From contig JAAYUS010000240.1 in the NCBI GenBank assembly GCA_012517605.1, positions 1 through 34,028 of the forward strand: 34,028 nt of DNA, given 5' to 3'. The notes under the pieces are model-generated. The model searched no databases. It saw nothing but the letters and a program-made list of their open reading frames with translations, and had not been told where the DNA came from. Position 1 is the first letter of the stretch. Each line of letters begins with the position of its first letter. Shown here piece by piece: positions 26,280 through 33,951 of the stretch. Both the position numbers and the translations under genes were made by a program. Source of the DNA: Bacteroidales bacterium (lineage in GTDB: Bacteria > Bacteroidota > Bacteroidia > Bacteroidales > VadinHA17).

Positions 26280-27173
26280 ATGAATAAAACAGTACAAAGA
26301 TTTTCTTGCTTTCTTATAGCCCTTTTTGCAATACCTTTTTTTGAGTTCGGGGCGGCAGCAGCAATTAGTTCTCCTTCACAGAACGCTGGTTCCTGGTTTA
26401 ATTTCAGGGAGCTTTATCCGAAGACCTGGGTCATAGATGATCATGGCTCAGACAACATGTATCTTATTGAAGGTACCGACAGCGCCATGCTTATAGATAA
26501 CGGACTCGGCACGGCCGATCTGACGGCTGTTGTGAAAAAACTTACATCAAAGCCCCTTATGGTTGTTATCACACATGGTCATCCCGATCATGCAGGTTCT
26601 GATTATCAGTTTGAAAAGGTTTATATCCATCCGGCCGATTCCGCGGCGGCACGGCAGTATAACCTGCCTGAAGCGCGTAATGCTTCTGCAAAGAATATGC
26701 AGCAGGGAGCTGGTCCGGGTGAAAATGAGCTTTACAAGGGAAAACCATTCAATACCAGGATGATCGCTGTAAGGGAAGGCAGGATCTTCGATCTTGGAGG
26801 GAGGAAGATACAGGTCATTGAAGCTCCCGGACATACTCCGGGTGAAATTTGTTTGCTTGACACAGGAAACAAGTACCTTTTTGCAGGCGACAACAGCAAT
26901 ACACTTGTATGGCTTTTTCTGCCAAATTCAAGGCCGCTGCATGAGTATCTCAAAACCCTTGAAAAGCTGGCTGCCCGTTCGACGGAATACACTACAATCT
27001 TTCCCGGTCATGGCGGTCCCCTGCCGGCTGATTTTATTAACGATCAGGTTGCCTGTGTAAAGGGTATTCTTAATAATACACTTGAGCGCAAGCCTTACAA
27101 ATCGTTTGCCGGAGATGCTGTGGTATCTGTTTATGGCAGGGCAAGTGTGACCTTCAATCCCGACAATCTGTGA
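26280..27173 (+). CDS. exported metallo-beta-lactamase-fold hydrolase
   Basis: From ATG 26280 the protein has 297 residues and begins with a signal peptide (FSCFLIALFAIPFFEFGAAA). The metal-binding motif HGHPDHAG gives ligands His99, His101, Asp103 and His104; further ligands are the His of APGHTPGEICLL, the Asp of FAGDNSN and the His of FPGHGGPLP. Together these are the full two-metal set of the glyoxalase-II/class B lactamase superfamily. An in-frame TTG at 26247 would only lengthen the N-terminus before the signal peptide, so ATG is preferred. The superfamily includes hydrolases of thioesters, lactones, phosphodiesters and beta-lactams, and the substrate is not readable. It follows the exported alpha/beta hydrolase and converges with the next gene. 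Confidence 0.87.
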   Translation: MNKTVQRFSCFLIALFAIPFFEFGAAAAISSPSQNAGSWFNFRELYPKTWVIDDHGSDNMYLIEGTDSAMLIDNGLGTADLTAVVKKLTSKPLMVVITHGHPDHAGSDYQFEKVYIHPADSAAARQYNLPEARNASAKNMQQGAGPGENELYKGKPFNTRMIAVREGRIFDLGGRKIQVIEAPGHTPGEICLLDTGNKYLFAGDNSNTLVWLFLPNSRPLHEYLKTLEKLAARSTEYTTIFPGHGGPLPADFINDQVACVKGILNNTLERKPYKSFAGDAVVSVYGRASVTFNPDNL

Positions 27174-27183
27174 TTGTACTCCT

Positions 27184-28200
27184 CTACCTGATAAAATATA
27201 AATGGCTGTTGCCGGAACCGTTTGTTAAATTGGTTTCAGATCCATTAACATCAACGGTGAAAATATCCCATTTCTGATATTTGTTAGAAGAAAATATTAT
27301 CCTTTTACCATCGGGCAGCCACTGAGGATAATCAAAATAATCGAATGATCCTGTAGAAAGAAGTTTCTTATTTTTCCCGTCAGGATCCATCATGTATATT
27401 GCCAGTGGACTTGGGTGGTACCAGTAACAGTATAAAAGCTTTTTGCCATCGGGCGACCATTGGGGCCATGACTCATCGACATCGGCACTTTCAGTAAGCC
27501 TAATCTGGTTAGTGCCATCCGCGTTCATCACATATATTTCCTGGTTACCGTCCCTGTCGCTCGAGAATGCTATTCTGCTGCCGTCAGGTGACCATCTCGG
27601 ATTATAGTCATTTGCACTGTTGTTTGTCAGCCTCACCTGGTTTGAGCCGTCTTTGTTCATTGTAAAAATCTCCATACTTCCGGCTATCCTTCTTTCGAAA
27701 ACAATTTTATTGCCGTCAGGCGCCCAGTGAGGGTTGTAGTCCACGTCAATGTAGTTTGACAGGTTCCTGAGATCGGTTCCGTCAGGCTTCAAAGAATAGA
27801 TCTGATAATGTTTGTCCCTGTCGCTGATGAAAGTGATCCGGCTCCCGTCGGAAGACCACTGCGGTACCCAGTCGAGGGAAGGATTATCAGTAAGCCGGGT
27901 TTGTTCTGTGCCATCGGGATTCATTACATATATCTCACGGTTACCGTCCCTGTTCGATTCGAAAAGAACCTTTTTGCCGTCGGGTGACCATTGCGGGTTA
28001 AAATCATTAAAGCTGTTGTTCGTTAGACGTGTAACATTCATACCTTCCGTATCCATCATGTATATTTCATCATTTCCGTCCCTGTCAGTCCAGAATAATA
28101 GAAGGTCATCTGTCGACAGCTGAGGCTCATCATCTTCAGTGCAGCCCGACAGCAGAACAGACATGATGAGAATGATAAAACCACTGATTACTCTTTTCAT
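27184..28200 (-). CDS. PD40/TolB-type beta-propeller lipoprotein
   Basis: The 338-residue protein begins with a lipoprotein signal (VLLSGC, Cys20) followed by TEDDEPQ, an acidic patch like the lipoprotein export signal of Bacteroidota, which suggests display on the cell surface. The rest is a chain of PD40 repeats of about 42 residues: six clear W(S/A/L)xDG(K/S/N) cores such as WSPDGKK, and seven IY/IF-type strands (EIYMMD, EIYVMN, QIYSLK, EIFTMN, EIYVMN, AIYMMD, DIFTVD). This predicts a six- or seven-bladed propeller closed by joining both ends. TolB itself has an extra N-terminal domain that is missing here. It is the last gene of a three-gene operon; protein or glycan binding is likely and catalysis unlikely. 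Confidence 0.87.
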   Translation of the reverse strand: MKRVISGFIILIMSVLLSGCTEDDEPQLSTDDLLLFWTDRDGNDEIYMMDTEGMNVTRLTNNSFNDFNPQWSPDGKKVLFESNRDGNREIYVMNPDGTEQTRLTDNPSLDWVPQWSSDGSRITFISDRDKHYQIYSLKPDGTDLRNLSNYIDVDYNPHWAPDGNKIVFERRIAGSMEIFTMNKDGSNQVRLTNNSANDYNPRWSPDGSRIAFSSDRDGNQEIYVMNADGTNQIRLTESADVDESWPQWSPDGKKLLYCYWYHPSPLAIYMMDPDGKNKKLLSTGSFDYFDYPQWLPDGKRIIFSSNKYQKWDIFTVDVNGSETNLTNGSGNSHLYFIR

Positions 28201-28207
28201 TATAGTC

Positions 28208-29176
28208 TTATTTTATTTGCCATATTTTCACACATTTATTATCATCACGGCATTGCTGATTCTCTCCCAGCCGGTTTTGAGGATCAAGTTCTACCTCTAC
28301 CCGGTACGATCCATTTTTTAAATTAACAGTTTTATCATAACTCAAACACCAGGTTTTCGCAGTTTCACTTGAGATATTGAATTTTAGTGGTTCAGGCAGC
28401 TTATACCATTCATGACCATAAATACCGCTGAATCCCCATTCTTCCTGGCTGGCAACAATCCCTTCGGGTTCTTTTATTATTCTGACCAGCACATTCTCGA
28501 TGGTGACCGGGCTTTGAACTCCCTTATTTCTAATCAAGACATTGAATTCAAGCCACTTATCACTTTCAGCATAAACAACATAAATATCCCGATCAGTTTT
28601 AATATAAGCATCAACGATTCTGCATTCAAGGTCAACAGGCTGGGTGTAAACGGCTGTCGGTCCTGTGCTGTAACCTGATTGTTTGCCGCTCAGAGTTGAC
28701 ACTTTCACAAGATAACCAAAGGGATTTAATATCCAGTTATATGGTACTTTGAATGAATACAAACCTGTGTTCGGGGCTCTTCCAACTATATTGTACTGTG
28801 CAAGTGGCCGTCCCCCGGTGGTCAATGATGATACAAGGTCTATCCTGACTTCTTCATTTGCACCCCTCCACCTGATATTATAATTTTTACCTGCTTCCCA
28901 TACATCGTAACTCTCGGGCACGGTCACATCTATCGGGATAACCCCCGGCAGGTTCTTTGATGATGATAATGTGTTAGTTACAGGTGCGGCACTTTGTATG
29001 TTTCTCAGCTCAGTCTCTGAAACTTTTACAGGACTGATTTTTTGTCTGACGGCGTTAATCTGGTTGACTTTTGAGATTTGTTGCGCTGAAGTAAAAATTA
29101 GCCCCTGCAGTATCATGGCAATAATAAAAAATGTCGTTTTGGAATTGCATAACCGGGATAATGAACATGTATTCAT
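28208..29176 (-). CDS. exported protein with Kre9/KNH-like and CARDB-like domains
   Basis: The 322-residue product has an N-terminal hydrophobic signal segment (about 15-31, ending FTSA before QQ). Residues about 75-170 match the 'Ser-Thr-rich GPI-anchored / Kre9-KNH' beta-sandwich: VTVPESYDVWEAGKNYNIRW, EVRIDLVSS and GLYSFKVPYNWILNPFGYLV. The C-terminal part (about 180-322) looks like a second Ig-like, CARDB-type domain with VYAESDKWLEFNVLIRNKG and GSYRVEVELDPQNRL. Such modules bind proteins or glycans and have no known catalytic role. No lipobox or sorting domain was seen, so it may be periplasmic. Spacing is 7 bases to the propeller gene and 22 bases from the OmpA-family gene: one operon. 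Confidence 0.72.
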   Translation of the reverse strand: MNTCSLSRLCNSKTTFFIIAMILQGLIFTSAQQISKVNQINAVRQKISPVKVSETELRNIQSAAPVTNTLSSSKNLPGVIPIDVTVPESYDVWEAGKNYNIRWRGANEEVRIDLVSSLTTGGRPLAQYNIVGRAPNTGLYSFKVPYNWILNPFGYLVKVSTLSGKQSGYSTGPTAVYTQPVDLECRIVDAYIKTDRDIYVVYAESDKWLEFNVLIRNKGVQSPVTIENVLVRIIKEPEGIVASQEEWGFSGIYGHEWYKLPEPLKFNISSETAKTWCLSYDKTVNLKNGSYRVEVELDPQNRLGENQQCRDDNKCVKIWQIK

Positions 29177-29198
29177 AAGATTTAATATTTAAAATGAT

Positions 29199-30485
29199 TC
29201 AAAGCTTTACAAATTCAACCCTCCTGTTATTTGCCTTACCTTCGGGTGTGGAGTTGTCGCTGAGTGGTTTGCTCTCGCCCCAGCCTTTTGTTGTCAGACG
29301 GCTGCTGTCTATGCCCATCTGTATAAGAGTGCTGACAACTGTTTCAGCGCGCTGTTCGGAGAGCTTCTGGTTGAATGCATCATCGCCGTCACTGTCAGTG
29401 TGGCCCTCGACACTGAACTTAACTTCAGGATGGTCATTCATTAACTGGAATATGGAGTTGATCACACCCATAGACTCTGGTCTTAGTGTAGCTTTATTTA
29501 CATCAAATCTTATCCCGTTGGTAATTATCCTGCCATCCTGCTGAAGCCTGTCATAGAGCTTTACACCACCTTCAGCAATCCTTATATTCTTTATGAAACG
29601 ATTTATACCTTTAGTACCGGCAGAATTGAATTCGGGCACTCCTATTGTCACACCTGTGGGGTTGCAGCCCAAATTTGGAATATTTACCAGGCGCACGTCA
29701 TCGAGATAAATTTTCAGGGCACGGACGTTAAATGCCAAAGCTATATGTCTCCAGTAACTACGGCTGAGATTATCATCATATTTCTCACCCGGATAGGTTG
29801 ACCCTCCGAGGCCCTTGTAATAAATGGCATTGGCAGAAACAGTTATCAGATTGCAGGCATCTGCCTGGTTCTTGTCGTCAAACAGTTTCAGGTAATAATA
29901 ACAGTATTCCCGGGCTTCGAACCATGCATCGAACTCAATTGTGAAAATATCAGGCAGGTAATCAACTTTGGGGTTTTTAAGATATGGAACAATAAATGCA
30001 TCTCCCGACCTGAAATAGATCACTTTGCTATTGTCAAACACGGCATTTTCTATCCCTCCGCCGTAAACCAGATCCCATCGCGACGGGAACTCACCGTTTT
30101 CCTCATTCTCGTGGATATCTTCAAAGATGATCCTGTCGCCAGGTACAAAATCATATTTAGCCCAGACAAGCGTCGGTTGCTGCTGCCCGGTACCCTGAAT
30201 TTCATCGCTTGGATTGCCGGGTTCATTTGCAGGCTGATTTTTCTGATTATCCGGGATATCCTGATTTTTCTCCTGAACTGCCTTCTCTTCCTTCTCCTTT
30301 TTTTTGAATAGTGAAGCAACGCCCTCTTCTGCTTTGTCAAAAGCTTTGTCAACTGCTTCAGCAGTCCTTTGATTTGCTCTTCGGTCAGCTTCCCTGGCTA
30401 CCTTCCCCTTAAGATCTACCTTTACTTGCGCTTTGATGCAGATCATCGGAGCGAAAAGAAGCATCAATAACACTATCTTTTTCAT
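29199..30485 (-). CDS. OmpA-family protein with an internal lectin/LamG-like domain
   Basis: From ATG 30485 the protein has 428 residues. It has a signal peptide (MKKIVLLMLLFAPMICIKA), then a charged coiled segment (about 25-70, KKKEKEEK), a flexible Asn/Gln/Pro-rich linker (about 70-95), and a jelly-roll region (about 100-310) of concanavalin/LamG type with FTIEFDAWFEARE, WRHIALAFNVRALKIYLDDV and NRFIKNIRIAEGG. The C-terminal OmpA domain (about 323-428) has FDVNKATLRPES, VEGHTDSDGDDAFNQKLSEQRA and NNRRVEF, which binds peptidoglycan. There is no beta-barrel, so it is likely a periplasmic protein tied to the wall. The frame is open to 30512, but the predicted mRNA start near 30507 supports ATG 30485. 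It is the first gene of the operon beside the LytTR system. Confidence 0.87.
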   Translation of the reverse strand: MKKIVLLMLLFAPMICIKAQVKVDLKGKVAREADRRANQRTAEAVDKAFDKAEEGVASLFKKKEKEEKAVQEKNQDIPDNQKNQPANEPGNPSDEIQGTGQQQPTLVWAKYDFVPGDRIIFEDIHENEENGEFPSRWDLVYGGGIENAVFDNSKVIYFRSGDAFIVPYLKNPKVDYLPDIFTIEFDAWFEAREYCYYYLKLFDDKNQADACNLITVSANAIYYKGLGGSTYPGEKYDDNLSRSYWRHIALAFNVRALKIYLDDVRLVNIPNLGCNPTGVTIGVPEFNSAGTKGINRFIKNIRIAEGGVKLYDRLQQDGRIITNGIRFDVNKATLRPESMGVINSIFQLMNDHPEVKFSVEGHTDSDGDDAFNQKLSEQRAETVVSTLIQMGIDSSRLTTKGWGESKPLSDNSTPEGKANNRRVEFVKL

Positions 30486-30513
30486 AGCTTTCTGAATAAT
30501 TAGAAGTGTCATA

Positions 30514-30545
30514 TAAAATTAAAGATCAGGAAGATAGAAGTCAAA
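30514..30545 (-). promoter_or_regulatory. promoter of the OmpA/Kre9-like/PD40 operon
   Basis: On the minus strand TTTG (30545-30542) is followed by exactly 20 bases and TAATTTTA (30521-30514), seven of eight matches to TAnnTTTG. Transcription would start near 30507, about 22 bases before the ATG. The weak last base of the -7 box fits a promoter that needs an activator. Confidence 0.6.
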
Positions 30546-30550
30546 AAATT

Positions 30551-30583
30551 GTGATAAACAGCACAATGGAGTGATAAACTGCA
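30551..30583 (-). promoter_or_regulatory. direct repeat resembling a LytTR/VirR operator
   Basis: Two 13-mers, read on the minus strand as TGCAGTTTATCAC (30563-30551) and TGCTGTTTATCAC (30583-30571), differ at one base and repeat with a 20-bp period. They share the (A)GTTnnnCAC core of VirR boxes and fit the LytTR consensus [TA][AC][CA]GTTN[AG][TG] at 8 and 7 of 9 positions. The block ends 5 bp upstream of the -33 TTTG, at about -44 to -76 from the predicted start, a typical activator position. The neighbouring gene encodes a LytTR regulator. The assignment is inference from pattern. Confidence 0.6.
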
Positions 30584-30625
30584 ATCTGGCAGGGATGATC
30601 TTTAGCGAAGATTTAAGCTATGTAC

Positions 30626-31378
30626 CTAGAAGTCTATATGGAGAGTTTCCTTGATATTTTCAATAAAAAGGCGTCCGACCGGAATGCTGTTATTCCCGAT
30701 TATCATGTGGCTGTATTCAATTGCCTCTATGTGATTTATATTAACAGCGTATGATTTATGTATCTGAAGGAACAAAGAGGATGGGAGTTTATTAAGAAAA
30801 TCTTTCAGGGTAGATCTGATCAGATGCTTTTTGCCTCCGGTGCAGAATAGCTCAAGATAATTTCCATCTGATTTAATCCATAAAAGCTCATTGAACTTTA
30901 TCTTGACAAGCAGATAGTCTTTTTTTATAAAAATGCAATCGTTCAACACTTCATTCGGTGATTCCCGCAACCTGTCATCTGCAGGTTCGTTTACCCTGCA
31001 TTTCCTGAATATGGCTATCTCGATTGCTGCAAAGAGGTCCTTATCGGTAAATGGCTTTAAAAGATATCCATCGGGAAGAACACTTTTTGCCCTTTCCACG
31101 GTTTCCCTGTCACCATAGGATGTCAGAAAAATAAAAGGTATTTTATACTGTTCCCTTATTATGCGCGCAAGATCAATACCGTCTCTTTTCCCCTGAAGCA
31201 TAATATCAAGCATGACAAGGTCAGGTTTATCGGCCTGAAGAAGATATTCCGCTTCATCTGCTGACATTGCCATACCTGTTACAATATAGCCCAGACTAAC
31301 AAGTTTGGTCCGGATATCTTCCGCAATTATCAGCTCGTCCTCAACTATAAGAATCCGTATGTCACCCAAAGCTTCCAA
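30626..31378 (-). CDS. LytTR-type response regulator
   Basis: The 250-residue protein has an N-terminal receiver domain (about 7-125) with the acidic pair Glu13/Asp14, phosphoacceptor Asp58 in LVMLDIMLQGKRDG, Thr/Ser in FLTSYGD and the lysine of YLLKPF. The C-terminal LytTR DNA-binding domain (about 150-250) has FNELLWIKSDGNYLELFC, KHLIRSTLKDFLNKLP, FLQIHKSYAVNINHIEAIE and IPVGRLF. It lies 86 bases downstream of a TPR sensor kinase and is its likely partner. LytTR proteins bind paired direct repeats upstream of promoters; such a repeat lies just beyond this gene, in front of the exported operon. Auto-regulation is possible, but I find no such repeat at the kinase promoter. Confidence 0.94.
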   Translation of the reverse strand: MEALGDIRILIVEDELIIAEDIRTKLVSLGYIVTGMAMSADEAEYLLQADKPDLVMLDIMLQGKRDGIDLARIIREQYKIPFIFLTSYGDRETVERAKSVLPDGYLLKPFTDKDLFAAIEIAIFRKCRVNEPADDRLRESPNEVLNDCIFIKKDYLLVKIKFNELLWIKSDGNYLELFCTGGKKHLIRSTLKDFLNKLPSSLFLQIHKSYAVNINHIEAIEYSHMIIGNNSIPVGRLFIENIKETLHIDF

Positions 31379-31431
31379 AACAGGCCGGATTATGACATTT
31401 TATCAAATCAGAAATATCTTCAGTCAAAATA

Positions 31432-31439
31432 CAAATTTA
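31432..31439 (-). promoter_or_regulatory. possible -7 element of the LytTR regulator gene
   Basis: TAAATTTG on the minus strand matches TAnnTTTG, about 53 bases before the ATG. No -33 box was found, so it may be chance in AT-rich DNA. If real, it lets the regulator be made apart from the kinase. Confidence 0.3.
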
Positions 31440-31464
31440 CTGCCACATTTTAAAACTGAATTTT

Positions 31465-33615
31465 CTAGAAAGTTATTGTGAATTCGGTCCCGCCCGTTGT
31501 AGAAAAAGCTATGTTTCCTTTTATCTGCCTTACAAGAAGTGATACAAGTCTCAGACCAAGTGTTTCGGCTTTGTCGATACTGATATGACCGGGTAATCCA
31601 ATGCCGTTATCTTTTATTCTGAACAGGTATTTGTTAGTGTTGTTCCGTACAAGCGAGATAAAAATATCTCCCTGGTTTCTTCCATTAAAAGCGTATTTAT
31701 AGGCATTTATCAGGAGTTCGTTTGCAATAAGACCTAATGGGATGGCTGTATCAATATCCAGCCGGGCGTTATCACAATCAATATGATAGGATACTCTGGC
31801 GGCAGGGTTATGATAACCTGAGGATATGGATTCCACGAGCTTCTGAAGGTATTGTCCGAAATCAATTTCCGACAGTTTCTCCTGCTGGTAAAGCATCTGG
31901 TGTATCAAAGCCATCGATTTCACCCTTTCCTGGCTTTCCCTGACAGCATCTTTTACTTTATCATCACCTATGCTGAAAGACTGAAGACTAAGCAGACTTG
32001 AAATTGTCTGAAGGTTGTTCTTTACCCTGTGATGTATCTCCTTCAACAGAATTTCCTTTTCCTCATTAGCCTTTTTCTTCTGCCTGTAGTTGTACCATAG
32101 GACAATTATAAATGCAATCACCAGGATAAGAACAGTACCCAGCGAATATCCAAGGATCCGTTGGTTTTTCAGCCTGACCTGTTGTATTCTTTGCTGCATC
32201 CTGAGGGCGCCTATTTCATTGTTCTTTTTCTCGGTTTCATACCTTAGCTGTAGTTCGTCGACATTCTTTCGTTTCTCAGAGGAATTAACTGTATCATTCA
32301 GCGATTTATATAATTTGTAATATTTGAGGGAACTTTTAAGGTCTCCTGATTTTTCATATGTTTCAGCCAGCTGTTTGTTAATAAGCATGTTTTCATAGAA
32401 CAGGTCAAGAGAATCAGCCAGATAGCCGGCATTATGCAGGAGGCTTAATGAACGTATGAAGTTGTTTTGGCGATCGTTCAGAATTCCCAGATCATATAAA
32501 ATATTGACCCTTTCACGCATATCTTTTAATGCCATAGATTTCCGGAGGCTTTCGTTCAGGAGTACGTATGCGCTGTCGCCCTTTCCCTGATCAAGGAAGA
32601 CTTCTCCCAGAAATCGCATGGAGGATATTTCCCCGCTTCTGTCGTTCAGTTTCCGGGCAAGTTTCAGCGAATTACGGTAAAAATACTCTGCCGAATCCTG
32701 CAATTTTAATCTGCGGAAAGCTCTGCCCATGAACCTTTGTGAGATAGCCAGGCCCCAGTCATCGCCGATTTGTTTCAATCCATAGCTGGCTTTGCGCAGA
32801 TAATTGATGGCATTATCATCATCCTGCATTTCGTAGCATACCGATCCAAGGTAGTTGTATGCATATGGCAGTTTTGTAAGGTAGTTCATCCTTTCAAAAA
32901 TCTGTATGGAACTTAGTATTTTGGAAGCAGCCAGCTCATAATAGCCCAAATCCTGATAGACTATTCCAGTCAGTAGGTGGATCATCCCCTGCATATAAGG
33001 CGTTTTCACAGAATCGCATTTTTGCAGTGCTTCATTGTAATAACTCAGGGCTGTTGCAGTTTTTCCCCGGAGCCAGTTTATCCGGCCAATATTTGTCAGG
33101 GCAGAGATCCGGATCCGGGGGAGATTGTTTTTTTCGGAATTCAGCAGATTGTCCTGAAATTGTTGCTGTGCATCATCAAGATTCCCCTGGAGGTATCTGA
33201 GATTAGCCCTGGCATTGCTGATATGCAATAAGCCTTCAATATTGTTCAGTTTTCTGAACAAGGTTTCTGATCTGTCAAGCATTTTAAGGCATGTGTCATA
33301 CTGTCCCAATGAAAGGTAATTGGAGGCGATGTAATAACATGCATAAGCTTCGCCTTTTTCATTTTTTTCTTTTTTTGAAGTTTCAAGGGCTTCGGAAGAT
33401 AACATGAGTGACCTTGCCGGAGAAATATACTGGCATTCAGCGGCTAGTGAATTAAGAATATCCGTTTTGTTTTTAGATTGCTTCAGCAGAGCATTCAGGC
33501 TGTCTGTAACAATGTTTTCCTGTGAAAATAAAGTACTGGGGCAAAAGAATAGAATTAAACAAAGCAGATGCAGTAAGGAGAAGAGATTTTTTCCGGATTT
33601 GATAAGATCTTGCAC
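31465..33615 (-). CDS. TPR-containing sensor histidine kinase (HisKA_2 type)
   Basis: This 716-residue kinase has a signal peptide (LFSLLHLLCLILFFCPSTLFSQ), a large array of TPR repeats (about 50-420, e.g. GEAYACYYIASNYLSLGQYD and KLPYAYNYLGSVCYEMQDDD), a short coiled coil and one membrane helix (about 488-507). The cytoplasmic part has the HisKA_2 dimer/phosphoacceptor motif EIHHRVKNNLQT (His528/His529; the second fits the HRVKN acceptor) and an HATPase with LIANELLINAYKYAFNG, KDNGIGLP and TLGLRLVSLLVRQIKG. The TPR array is thus predicted in the periplasm, where it may bind a peptide or protein ligand. The LytTR regulator follows on the same strand. The architecture is frequent in Bacteroidota; the signal is unknown. 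Confidence 0.93.
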   Translation of the reverse strand: MQDLIKSGKNLFSLLHLLCLILFFCPSTLFSQENIVTDSLNALLKQSKNKTDILNSLAAECQYISPARSLMLSSEALETSKKEKNEKGEAYACYYIASNYLSLGQYDTCLKMLDRSETLFRKLNNIEGLLHISNARANLRYLQGNLDDAQQQFQDNLLNSEKNNLPRIRISALTNIGRINWLRGKTATALSYYNEALQKCDSVKTPYMQGMIHLLTGIVYQDLGYYELAASKILSSIQIFERMNYLTKLPYAYNYLGSVCYEMQDDDNAINYLRKASYGLKQIGDDWGLAISQRFMGRAFRRLKLQDSAEYFYRNSLKLARKLNDRSGEISSMRFLGEVFLDQGKGDSAYVLLNESLRKSMALKDMRERVNILYDLGILNDRQNNFIRSLSLLHNAGYLADSLDLFYENMLINKQLAETYEKSGDLKSSLKYYKLYKSLNDTVNSSEKRKNVDELQLRYETEKKNNEIGALRMQQRIQQVRLKNQRILGYSLGTVLILVIAFIIVLWYNYRQKKKANEEKEILLKEIHHRVKNNLQTISSLLSLQSFSIGDDKVKDAVRESQERVKSMALIHQMLYQQEKLSEIDFGQYLQKLVESISSGYHNPAARVSYHIDCDNARLDIDTAIPLGLIANELLINAYKYAFNGRNQGDIFISLVRNNTNKYLFRIKDNGIGLPGHISIDKAETLGLRLVSLLVRQIKGNIAFSTTGGTEFTITF

Positions 33616-33658
33616 GGTTTTAAAGCTTGTTTATATAAGACTTAGCCGGAATTTAAGT

Positions 33659-33666
33659 CAAAATTA
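33659..33666 (-). promoter_or_regulatory. -7 element of the TPR sensor kinase gene
   Basis: TAATTTTG on the minus strand fully matches TAnnTTTG. Transcription would start near 33652, about 37 bases before the ATG. A -33 TTTG is not evident at the usual distance. Confidence 0.45.
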
Positions 33667-33771
33667 GTCAGAAATCGGTTATTTTTTTTGTGATATTCAT
33701 TAAGTTTTTCAACTATGAAAGAAAGTTTCTGCAGTGACAAACGGATTGTTCAAAAGGTAAAGAAAAAATAT

Positions 33772-33779
33772 TATTTTTG
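33772..33779 (+). promoter_or_regulatory. -7 element of the tRNA-Pro gene
   Basis: TATTTTTG is the same 8-mer as in the rpsO promoter. The best -33 candidate is TTG at 33746-33748, with a rather long spacer of 23. The start would be near 33786, about 42 bases before the mature tRNA. Confidence 0.5.
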
Positions 33780-33827
33780 TCGGCAGAAAGCTGATTCCTC
33801 TTTAGCCCGAGTTTCGGAGGGATTTAC

Positions 33828-33901
33828 CGGGGTGTAGCACAGTTGGCTAGCGCGCTACGTTCGGGACGTAGAGGTCGGAAGTTCGAGTCTTCTCACCCCG
33901 A
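33828..33901 (+). tRNA. tRNA-Pro (anticodon CGG)
   Basis: The 74-base cloverleaf is complete. Acceptor arms CGGGGTG (33828-33834) and CACCCCG (33894-33900) pair in full, with discriminator A at 33901. The anticodon arm is CTACG-TTCGGGA-CGTAG with CGG at 33862-33864; G37 follows, as usual for proline. The T arm contains GTTCGAGTC. The D stem GCAC/GCGC has one A-C mismatch. CCA is not encoded (the bases after the discriminator are CAA), so it must be added by the CCA-adding enzyme. It reads CCG codons. Confidence 0.96.
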
Positions 33902-33903
33902 CA

Positions 33904-33951
33904 AAAAAAGAGTGAGAGTGTGAGCGGGAGCGAGCACTTTCACTCTTTTTT
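33904..33951 (+). terminator. long hairpin terminator after tRNA-Pro
   Basis: Positions 33904-33921 pair with 33934-33951 over 18 positions with two G-U pairs and no mismatch, around a 12-base loop. The outer part is AAAAAAGAGTG with CACTCTTTTTT, so a run of six T ends the stem. It begins 3 bases after the tRNA. Confidence 0.75.

Noticed and set aside
27300-28110. Periodic DNA repeats that look like a tandem array
   Set aside because: They are the codons of the six to seven PD40 blades (WSPDG and EIYVMN cores); unit sequences diverge as protein repeats do, so this is neither CRISPR nor satellite DNA.
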